NCBI GenBank assembly: GCA_034436045.1
Contig: DAOTVZ010000247.1
Coordinates: forward strand, 1-25,212
Direction of reading: 5' to 3'
Source of the DNA: H111-94 sp034436045
Lineage (GTDB): Bacteria; Chloroflexota; Ktedonobacteria; Ktedonobacterales; Ktedonobacteraceae
Length of the DNA stretch: 25,212 nt
Position numbers and translations under genes: made by a program. Every line of letters starts with the position of its first letter. The stretch's first letter is position 1. Positions 15,028-20,728 of the stretch are shown here, in pieces. Below the pieces are notes generated by a model that was not told the origin of the DNA, searched no databases, and worked only from the letters and a program-made list of their open reading frames with translations.

Positions 15028-15678
15028 ATGCACGTTGTCATCTTCGCAGGCGGGACGGTACGCGCCGGTCAGGCAGTCACGGCAGCTCTGGCGCGGGCCA
15101 ACATGGTGATCGCCGCCGATAGTGGGGCCGTGACCGCCCTGGAGTACGGCTATACACCCGACCTCATCGTCGGCGATTTCGACTCGCTCTCAGAAGAAGA
15201 ATACGCCCGTATTGCGCCTGCAAGCCGGGTAGTGCGCGCACCGACGGAGAAGGATGAGACGGATACCGAACTGGCGGTTCGGCAGGCGCTTGAGCATGGA
15301 GCCAGCGAGATCACGCTGCTCGGTGCGCTCGGCGGTGCGCGCTTTGAGCATACCGTCGCCAATCTCCTGCTTCTGGCGGATGTGCCGGTACCAATCCGCA
15401 TTATAGATGGCCCTACCACCTGCTGGCTCCTGCGCGGCCCCGCCTGTAGCCGCATCGCGGGCCGCAAAGACGATCTGCTCTCGCTCTTCCCCCTTACCGC
15501 CGACGCTACTGGTATCAGCACACGTGGCCTGTACTACGCTCTGCATAATGCAACCCTGCACTTCGGCAGTCCACGTGGCATTAGCAACGTCCTCACGCAA
15601 GATGAGGCTGAAATCTCACTGGAAAATGGTCTGCTGCTGCTTATTCATACCAGCAAGGCTGAGTTAGAAGAAGCATAA
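15028..15678 (+). CDS. thiN: Thiamine pyrophosphokinase
   Basis: This enzyme transfers pyrophosphate from ATP to thiamine, giving the cofactor thiamine diphosphate in the cytosol. The 216 residues carry the expected motifs: VIAADSGA (27-34), the metal-binding VGDFDSL (48-54), KDETDTELA (75-83), then LLGALGGARFEHTVANL (98-114). Family proteins have PEKDxTD at the second site; here it is PTEKDETDT. The C-terminal beta-sandwich (LSLFPLTADATGISTRGLYY) completes the fold. The ATG at 15028 has GTGAGG seven bases upstream. It ends 40 bases before a 24-bp hairpin. Its partner gene, the 661-aa protein, has a domain of nucleoside-handling type, but a link to thiamine salvage is only a guess. Confidence 0.93.
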   Translation: MHVVIFAGGTVRAGQAVTAALARANMVIAADSGAVTALEYGYTPDLIVGDFDSLSEEEYARIAPASRVVRAPTEKDETDTELAVRQALEHGASEITLLGALGGARFEHTVANLLLLADVPVPIRIIDGPTTCWLLRGPACSRIAGRKDDLLSLFPLTADATGISTRGLYYALHNATLHFGSPRGISNVLTQDEAEISLENGLLLLIHTSKAELEEA

Positions 15679-15717
15679 AGTACGGTACAGAGAGACAGAT
15701 AGAATAGAGCGAGCAGG

Positions 15718-15774
15718 TAAAGCGAGTACGAACAGCACGCCCGCAAGGGGGGCGTGCTGTTCGTACTCGCTTTA
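15718..15774. terminator. 24-bp perfect hairpin terminator between thiN and the YflT-like gene
   Basis: Bases 15718-15741 pair perfectly with 15751-15774 (24 bp) around a nine-base G-rich loop. It lies between two convergent genes and its 3' side on the plus strand is TTTATTTACT, a T-rich tail. Being nearly symmetric, it could terminate both directions. Confidence 0.75.
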
Positions 15775-15789
15775 TTTACTCTCTATGTT

Positions 15790-16380
15790 TTATTCGTTGC
15801 GGCCCACGCTACGATCAATCTTCCCACCGTTATTGATCAGAATGGCGCGCGCTTTGGATTTACGACTGATGTTGTCGGGGTCGGGGAAACGCACGGCTAT
15901 TACCGTTCTGGCGCTCTGCGCGGCCTGACGCGGCGGTGCCTTTTGCGTGGTAGTCTGACCGATATTGCCACGCACACGCCCGCGCGGGATCAGCCCGACC
16001 CCTGCACCGACTATCAGCCCGATGATGCCGCCCTCAAGGCCCGTAGCAGGCTCGGCGAAGGCGAAATGGCCCAGGTGAAACGCGAGGACGATCAACGGCA
16101 AGGCAAAACCTATACCACCGAAGACGATAGCCAGGGCCACTGCTAAGAACACGACCAGCGCAATATTGGGACGAGGTCGTTGCGTTTGCAGGAATATTTC
16201 ACGGCGGTTGCGATCCGGGCCATGCTCACGAAATTCTCCATTGCGCGCCACATCCGCCGAAAGCTGAAAGACCTCACCCTCACCAAATCCCTCTTTCTGC
16301 AATTTTGCCGCCGCCGCATTCGCCGACGCTTCATCATTAAACACCGCCAACAAATCATAGTCGAGGCGTTGTTGTTGCAT
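15790..16380 (-). CDS. Membrane protein with YflT-like (general stress) halves
   Basis: The 196 residues have an N-terminal ferredoxin-like half LLAVFNDEASANAAAAKLQKEGF (10-32) and a C-terminal half RTVIAVRFPDP...ILINNGGKIDRSV (158-192). The N-terminal half resembles the flavin/PII-like stress-protein domain known as YflT. Between them, two membrane segments (about 71-90 and 93-106) and a Gly-rich stretch GLEGGIIGLIVGAGVGLI (114-131) form a glycine-zipper hairpin. ATG 16380 has AGGAGTG nine bases upstream. The promoter region carries a consensus TATAAT (16439-16434) with no clear -35. Similar proteins are stress-linked by family; the function of this one is unknown. It is convergent with thiN. 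Confidence 0.6.
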   Translation of the reverse strand: MQQQRLDYDLLAVFNDEASANAAAAKLQKEGFGEGEVFQLSADVARNGEFREHGPDRNRREIFLQTQRPRPNIALVVFLAVALAIVFGGIGFALPLIVLAFHLGHFAFAEPATGLEGGIIGLIVGAGVGLIPRGRVRGNIGQTTTQKAPPRQAAQSARTVIAVRFPDPDNISRKSKARAILINNGGKIDRSVGRNE

Positions 16381-16483
16381 AAAACAGCACTCCTGATAAC
16401 TCGCTAAAGAAACGCGGTGATGTATCCTGGCCTATTATACTACGTTCTTATGGTGTTGCCGATAGGTTTTTTACGTATCCCGT

Positions 16484-17185
16484 TCAGGGGGCCAGCGCGG
16501 TAAGCTGGTTGCGTAGCTCCCACAGTTCGGGATAGAAGGCGTCTTTGAGTGTGCGTTCCAGCACCGCCATCGGTGTGCCGCCGGTACCGATAGAGCCGGG
16601 GCCGATCATGCGCTGCGCCAGCTTGAAGTGCTGCGTGCGGAAAAGCTGGAACACTTCGTCATAGTCGATCAGCGCCTCGGCAAAGGCCAGCAGCAGAGGA
16701 TGCTGTTGCGCTTGCGTGTAGACCTCAACGAGCGAAACCTGCTCGTGGGCCAGCAGCGCCTTAAAATCGTCCCACAGCGGCGGTGAAAGTCGCATCAGCG
16801 CATGAAAACCGGGCGAATCGGTGCCTGCGCCATCGCCCAACTCTCGACGAAAGGACAGGAAATCCCACGGCGACATGGTTTCCAGCATGTGGAGATTCTC
16901 CAACATGAGATATTGAATGCGAATCACACGCCGAAGCAGACGTGTGGCTTCAATCACATTGCGCTCTTGCAGCAATGTACGTATGGTGCGCAGTTCAAAG
17001 GCCGCCTCTTTCCACCACAACTCAAAGACCTGATGGACGACCTGAAACTGCAACTCGTCGTGATGTGCCAGCTCGTCCTCAGGCTTCTGCAGAGAAAGCA
17101 ACTCATCGGTACGCAAATAGCGTTCATATGTCGTCAGGCCTGCTCTCTCCTTTTGTCGCCCGGCCTGGGAGAATTGTTTAACCAT
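16484..17185 (-). CDS. Tryptophan 2,3-dioxygenase-like haem protein, possibly divergent
   Basis: Tryptophan 2,3-dioxygenase opens the indole ring of tryptophan using haem and oxygen, the first step of the kynurenine pathway. In this 233-residue protein the family signatures TTYERYLRTDELLSL (18-32) and ELQFQVVHQVFELWWKE (44-60) are clear. His51 matches the active-site histidine and His186 in RTQHFKLAQRMIG the proximal haem ligand; GTGGT (200-204) follows. However, the segment where family members have G-F-Q-S-x-Q-[FY]-R reads GTDSPGFHALMR (121-132), so the Arg that binds the substrate carboxylate appears to be missing. The protein is also shorter than the usual about 280 residues. No kynurenine genes are adjacent. 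ATG 17185 is chosen since the promoter (TGGACA-N18-TATGCT) lies between it and the earlier start at 17272. Confidence 0.7.
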   Translation of the reverse strand: MVKQFSQAGRQKERAGLTTYERYLRTDELLSLQKPEDELAHHDELQFQVVHQVFELWWKEAAFELRTIRTLLQERNVIEATRLLRRVIRIQYLMLENLHMLETMSPWDFLSFRRELGDGAGTDSPGFHALMRLSPPLWDDFKALLAHEQVSLVEVYTQAQQHPLLLAFAEALIDYDEVFQLFRTQHFKLAQRMIGPGSIGTGGTPMAVLERTLKDAFYPELWELRNQLTALAP

Positions 17186-17241
17186 CAAATACCATCCTTC
17201 CTTAGCATGGCTTGAGAAACAACGTCGATTCCTCTCTGCAC

Positions 17242-17271
17242 AGCATAGCACGCGACAATTTCTCTTGTCCA
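17242..17271 (-). promoter_or_regulatory. Predicted promoter of the dioxygenase-like gene
   Basis: On the minus strand TGGACA (17271-17266) and TATGCT (17247-17242), with a TG extension, are 18 bases apart. The spacer includes the small dyad GACAA/TTGTC. The leader is about 50 bases to the ATG at 17185. Confidence 0.45.
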
Positions 17272-17360
17272 TAGAGCCTTATGGTGAGGAGATAAGACGA
17301 CAATTGCATCCACCAGCAAACGATGTCACCCAAAAAGGCTATTGCCCTGGGCTACAATAT

Positions 17361-17395
17361 TTGTCTATTATTAATAATACAATATAAAATATATT
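17361..17395 (+). promoter_or_regulatory. AT-rich promoter region of the GH26-like gene
   Basis: TTGTCT (17361-17366) is followed after 16 bases by TATAAA (17383-17388). The spacer is a perfect palindrome ATTATTAATAAT (17367-17378), and a second small dyad, AATATA-AAA-TATATT, lies at 17381-17395, overlapping the -10 box. This 45-base stretch is strikingly AT-rich against the GC-rich surroundings, suggesting a regulated promoter or transfer of the unit. The gene's leader is about 90 bases. Confidence 0.45.
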
Positions 17396-17483
17396 ATTGA
17401 TGTGTATGGCTCTTTAAGAGATGCTGAATCAAATGAGTGGGGCACAAACTCATAAGAATAATTAAAAAGGGGGAACAAATACC

Positions 17484-18698
17484 ATGATCCCGGTTCTTGC
17501 CTGTCTTGGTACGCAGAAGTCATTCATTATACGCATTGTACAACTGGTGATTGTCACGTATTCGCTAACACAGACCTGGACGGCCCAGATTATCACCTAT
17601 CAAAATGGACGCGAGGTGGTGGTCACGCAGCATGAGACAACGGCACTGCAAGCAGCCTCTATCTATTACGGGGCATATACCGGAAGCTGGCTGCAGAATT
17701 TGCATACCGTCGTGCAATTTGAGTCCTCGGTGCAGAAAACTATGTCTATCGTCATGTGGTATCAGGAATGGGATAACTCGGTATTGGCAGTATTTCACCC
17801 CGCCTGGATGAACAATGTACGGCAACACGGCGCGATTCCCATGATCTCCTGGGAACCCTGGGCGGGTAATCCCAACGCGGTCAATGTGAACAGCAACAAT
17901 TGTTCGCAAACCTATGATTTACAAAATATCATCAGTGGGAAATTCGACCCCTATATTACGCAGTGGGCGCAGAGCGCGAAAGCCTGGGGCTACCCATTCT
18001 TCTTGCGTTTCGCGCCAGAGATGAATGGGAACTGGTATCCCTGGTCGGAGCAGTGTCCTGAGAACAAGCCGGGACAGTATGTGCAGGCGTGGCAACATGT
18101 GCATAACATCTTTAACAAAGTAGGCGCGGACAACGTGACATGGGTCTGGAGTCCCAACGTCATCTATCCTGGAAGCACCCTGCTCTCGGAGCTATATCCA
18201 GGCAATCAGTACGTTGATTGGGTGGGTATCGATGGCTATAACTGGTCAACTTTCTATTTCCATCAGTGGCAAAGCTTTACTGGCGTGTTTCAGAGTACCT
18301 ACCAGACGATAGAGAACATGGCCATCAATAAACCGATGATGGTGGCGCAGACAGCCTCTGCTGGCAACCCTTATGATAAGAGCGCCTGGATCAGCAACGC
18401 GCTCACTCAGGCCTTGCCATACCTGTTTCCAGCCATCAAAGCTATGGTCTACTTCAACGTCAACACACAAATTCAGTGGAGCATCAATTCTTCTCTGCTC
18501 GTGCAAGAGGCTTTTGCGCACGGCATCTCAACAAAGGCTTATGTGGCCGCTTCGTCAAAACTTGCCACCCTGGATATGTCGCCGATCCCCGTTCCAATCG
18601 CGGCAGGTCTTTCGCAAGGCACCCCGGCAGGCGATACTGATGGTGACGCGCATGCAGTAATCAAACCAACGCATGATACCGATGGCGATGGACACTAA
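17484..18698 (+). CDS. GH26-like glycoside hydrolase-fold protein, probable altered active site
   Basis: GH26 enzymes cleave beta-mannan and related polysaccharides by a retaining mechanism with two glutamates. In this 404-residue protein IYYGAYTGSWLQNL starts the domain at about 56. LRFAPEMNGNWYPW (172-185) has the acid/base Glu179, though family members have H-E-M-N-G and here Pro precedes the Glu. VDWVGIDGYNW follows. In the second catalytic position KPMMVAQTASAGN has Gln289 where I expect Glu (as in KPVMIAETxS), a one-base change (CAG for GAG). The protein may be inactive or bind glycans only. The C-terminus has two calcium-loop-like motifs DTDGDAH and DTDGDGH. The N-terminus has a hydrophobic stretch (13-32) like a signal or anchor. 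The ribosome site GGGGG is 12 bases away, so the true start could differ. Confidence 0.72.
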   Translation: MIPVLACLGTQKSFIIRIVQLVIVTYSLTQTWTAQIITYQNGREVVVTQHETTALQAASIYYGAYTGSWLQNLHTVVQFESSVQKTMSIVMWYQEWDNSVLAVFHPAWMNNVRQHGAIPMISWEPWAGNPNAVNVNSNNCSQTYDLQNIISGKFDPYITQWAQSAKAWGYPFFLRFAPEMNGNWYPWSEQCPENKPGQYVQAWQHVHNIFNKVGADNVTWVWSPNVIYPGSTLLSELYPGNQYVDWVGIDGYNWSTFYFHQWQSFTGVFQSTYQTIENMAINKPMMVAQTASAGNPYDKSAWISNALTQALPYLFPAIKAMVYFNVNTQIQWSINSSLLVQEAFAHGISTKAYVAASSKLATLDMSPIPVPIAAGLSQGTPAGDTDGDAHAVIKPTHDTDGDGH

Positions 18699-18718
18699 CT
18701 AACATATAGAGACAGTAC

Positions 18719-18764
18719 AAAGAGTGTGGGCAGCATAGCTCGTTCGTTGCTGCCCACACTCTTT
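18719..18764. terminator. 17-bp hairpin terminator between GH26-like gene and rnhB
   Basis: AAAGAGTGTGGGCAGCA (18719-18735) pairs perfectly with 18748-18764 around a 12-base loop. It lies between two convergent genes and ends in CTTT on the plus strand; on the minus strand it also follows rnhB directly. Confidence 0.7.
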
Positions 18765-18775
18765 ACACTTCTCTA

Positions 18776-19483
18776 TCAAATATCCGCAAAAAGGCCAAAG
18801 AGTTCGCTAACTGGCGCGAAGGTACGTCGATGTTCTGAAATAGCACCGTAGCGGCGCAGAGCCTCTACATGCTCCCTGGTGCCATAGCCTTTGTGGCGAT
18901 CAAAGCCGTAGAGGGGATATTGTTGATGTAATTCCAGCATCAGGCGGTCGCGGGTGACTTTAGCGATGATGGAGGCTGCCGCGATAGAGAGCGAGCGGGA
19001 GTCACCCTTAATCAGTGATCGTTGCGGCAAGGTAAGATTAGGCAAGGTTAAGGCATCGAGTAAGAGCGCCTGTGGCTGCAGAGAAAGATGGCTGAGCGCC
19101 TCGTGCATGGCGTGTTTGGTGGCCTGGAGAATGTTAATCTGGTCTATCAGATGAGCAGAACCGAGGCCGACGCCGACCGCCAGCGCGTGTTGCATAATGA
19201 TCTCGTAGAGCCGTTCACGAGTGGAGGCTGTCAATTGCTTGGAGTCATTGACGCCGGAGAAGAGCGTCATGACTTCTTCCTGGGGACGTTGCAAAGGTAA
19301 AATAACCGCCGCCGCCACGACGGGGCCAGCAAGACAGCCACGTCCGGCTTCATCGAGGCCCGCAATAAGAGAGTAGCCCTGTTCATACAGGGCCATTTCC
19401 TCTATCAGTGTTGGTGTATGCAGATTCTCTATGGACTCTGCACACTCTACGGACGTGGCTGAAAATTTCTGCTGCCTGCGCAA
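18776..19483 (-). CDS. rnhB: Ribonuclease HII
   Basis: RNase HII removes RNA from RNA-DNA hybrids, including single ribonucleotides, in the cytosol. The catalytic DEDD set can be placed as Asp44 and Glu45 in AGLDEAGRG, Asp143 in LLDAL and Asp161 in KGDSRS. The conserved SIAAASIIAKVTRD and GFDRHKGYGTREH segments are present. The start is unsettled: TTG at 19483 (235 residues) is used since family members usually include PTLIEEMALYEQGY before the DEAGRG strand, which the ATG at 19396 would cut. It follows rplS by 62 bases, a common gene order, and is probably the last gene of the rpsT-rplS-rnhB unit. Confidence 0.95.
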   Translation of the reverse strand: MRRQQKFSATSVECAESIENLHTPTLIEEMALYEQGYSLIAGLDEAGRGCLAGPVVAAAVILPLQRPQEEVMTLFSGVNDSKQLTASTRERLYEIIMQHALAVGVGLGSAHLIDQINILQATKHAMHEALSHLSLQPQALLLDALTLPNLTLPQRSLIKGDSRSLSIAAASIIAKVTRDRLMLELHQQYPLYGFDRHKGYGTREHVEALRRYGAISEHRRTFAPVSELFGLFADI

Positions 19484-19545
19484 CGTCGTACCGCCTTCGT
19501 CACTATGCCATCGTATACATAGTACACATGAGCGTGCAACGTATC

Positions 19546-19968
19546 TTATTGCACCGCCGACTGTTGCACCGCCGATTGCTTGCTGCTGGTGGGGCGGATT
19601 TCCTTCAGGCGCGCGGCTTTACCGGTCAGACCCCGCAGATAGTAGAGTTGCTTGCGGCGCACACGAGCGCGGCGCACAATTTCAATTTTCTCAATACGGG
19701 GAGAATTGATCAAGAAAGTACGCTCGACGCCGACGCCATTAGTGACACGACGCACGGTAAAATTGCGATTGACGCCCGTGCCGCGCAGACGCATGACCAC
19801 GCCCTCGAACGGCTGCAGACGTTCGCGGTTGCCTTCAACAACTTTCACTTGCAGGCGCACAGTGTCGCCTGATCTGATTTCTGGTATATCTGACCGTAAC
19901 TGCGCACTCTCGACGGCCTCCAACAATGCCCGGCCTGCTGGCTTCGTTACGGCGTTCGTCTCTGCCAT
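19546..19968 (-). CDS. rplS: 50S ribosomal protein L19
   Basis: L19 lies at the 30S-50S interface. The conserved core is complete: DIPEIRSGDTVRLQVKVVEGNRERLQPFEG, then GVNRNFTVRRVTNGVGVERTF, then RRARVRRKQLYYLRGLTGKAAR. With 140 residues it has a short extension at each end: a polar N-terminal MAETNAVTKPAG leader and a C-terminal tail ending SAVQQSAVQ. The tail comes from a direct repeat TTGCACCGCCGA (19550-19561 and again from 19563, one mismatch). The ATG has AGGAGGG upstream. It sits between rpsT and rnhB, with no rpsP or trmD in view. Confidence 0.97.
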   Translation of the reverse strand: MAETNAVTKPAGRALLEAVESAQLRSDIPEIRSGDTVRLQVKVVEGNRERLQPFEGVVMRLRGTGVNRNFTVRRVTNGVGVERTFLINSPRIEKIEIVRRARVRRKQLYYLRGLTGKAARLKEIRPTSSKQSAVQQSAVQ

Positions 19969-20038
19969 ATGTCCCTCCTATGCGCGCGTTGCTCAGCAGT
20001 GATTGACAAACCTGTCGCGGAGCATTGGGCGCGTCACC

Positions 20039-20305
20039 TTATTTTGCATTAAGCTGCTTCATCAAGCGCGATTTGCGGCGAGCAGCATTGTTCTTATGAA
20101 TAACACCTTTTTTTGCGGCGCGGTCGAGTTCGCTGACAGCGGCGCGCACAGCCGCTTCGGCGGTCGCCGCATCGATAGCAGGACTGCTGATGGCGGCACG
20201 GGCCTTCGTAATGTACGTTTTGACCCGCGATTTGATGCTGTGATTATGCGCTCGCCGCCGTTCTTCCTGGCGCATGCGCTTTATTGCGGATGGAGTATTG
20301 GGCAT
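20039..20305 (-). CDS. rpsT: 30S ribosomal protein S20
   Basis: S20 is a helical primary binder of 16S rRNA. The 88 residues show the family pattern: N-terminal basic MPNTPSAIKRMRQEERRRAHNHSIKSRVK and the C-terminal AAKKGVIHKNNAARRKSRLMKQL. The start ATG is ten bases from GGAGG, a little long. It is the first gene of a probable rpsT-rplS-rnhB unit, with 70 bases between its stop and rplS. Its own upstream leader of about 110 bases contains a hairpin and the consensus promoter, listed separately. S20 is translationally autoregulated in E. coli; whether that holds here is unknown. Confidence 0.97.
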   Translation of the reverse strand: MPNTPSAIKRMRQEERRRAHNHSIKSRVKTYITKARAAISSPAIDAATAEAAVRAAVSELDRAAKKGVIHKNNAARRKSRLMKQLNAK

Positions 20306-20382
20306 GTAAGTTTAAGTCCTCCCCGGTACCGATACATCTGCTTCTTCAATATAGGCTCGAAGCTTGATTCCAATACAAAAAT

Positions 20383-20404
20383 GCCGACAACGCTCTTCTG
20401 TCGG
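20383..20404 (-). terminator. Terminator-like hairpin in the rpsT leader
   Basis: Read on the minus strand, CCGACA (20404-20399) and TGTCGG (20389-20384) enclose a short loop and are followed by CATTTTTG, an intrinsic-terminator pattern within the first 30 bases of the rpsT transcript. Its loop (about AGAAGAGCG) is complementary to an upstream 12-base arm inside the promoter, AACGCTCTTCTG (minus strand 20438-20427), so alternative pairings are possible at DNA level. It may act as an attenuator. Confidence 0.5.
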
Positions 20405-20419
20405 ACTCAGTGCCCGTAG

Positions 20420-20449
20420 ATTATAGCAGAAGAGCGTTCGCGCTGTCAA
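20420..20449 (-). promoter_or_regulatory. Consensus rpsT promoter
   Basis: TTGACA (20449-20444) and TATAAT (20425-20420) are 18 bases apart on the minus strand, both perfect sigma70 hexamers, as fits a ribosomal gene. The start would be near 20412. One arm of a 12-bp inverted repeat lies in the spacer and -10 edge (20427-20438), the other in the early leader (20389-20400). Confidence 0.8.
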
Positions 20450-20470
20450 ACACGTGTGCAATAGGAGTCT

Positions 20471-20489
20471 CCATCCTTTAGGAGGATGG
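20471..20489. other. Small hairpin beside palindromic repeat copy B
   Basis: CCATCCT and AGGATGG form a 7-bp stem (20471-20477/20483-20489) immediately upstream of the long palindrome, upstream of the rpsT promoter. It may belong to the repeat unit. Nothing else is supported in this part of the 423-base gap (20306-20728) except the promoter, the repeat and a GC-rich imperfect inverted repeat near 20645-20700. Confidence 0.3.
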
Positions 20490-20497
20490 TGGGGGTC

Positions 20498-20575
20498 GGT
20501 GTAGGGGTGTTATTCATGACGCCCTGTCCGCCCGTTGATCCGCGCACGGGGCGTCATGAATGACACCCCTACACC
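20498..20575. repeat. Palindromic repeat element, copy B
   Basis: The left arm (20498-20524) and right arm (20549-20575) pair in 26 of 27 positions around a 24-base loop containing GATCCGC (20537-20543). The arms begin GGTGTAGGGGTGT and end in ACGCCC. This is the best-formed copy of the family also seen at 10174-10255 and 33-58. It lies between the rpsT promoter and the L,D-transpeptidase gene. A REP-like or MITE-like nature is inferred from size, symmetry and dispersion; no transposase is near. Confidence 0.7.
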
Positions 20576-20728
20576 TATTTATTTCCTCCGCAAGGATAGA
20601 GAGCCTGCAATAGTTACGTCACATCGGCCCGCCACAGCAGCGAGCGAGAGTGGGCAAGGCACCCGTGTGACACCGGCATTGTCATTGCAAGGCTTGCCCG
20701 CGAGTACCCTGCTCGTTCGCTTGCTCGC

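Noticed and set aside
15754..16146. Plus-strand 130-aa ORF opposite the YflT-like gene
   Set aside because: It is the antisense of a frame with plausible membrane and domain structure and starts within the terminator hairpin.
17186..17272. Earlier start of the dioxygenase-like gene at 17272
   Set aside because: It lies upstream of the predicted promoter, is Cys/Arg-rich and unlike the family.
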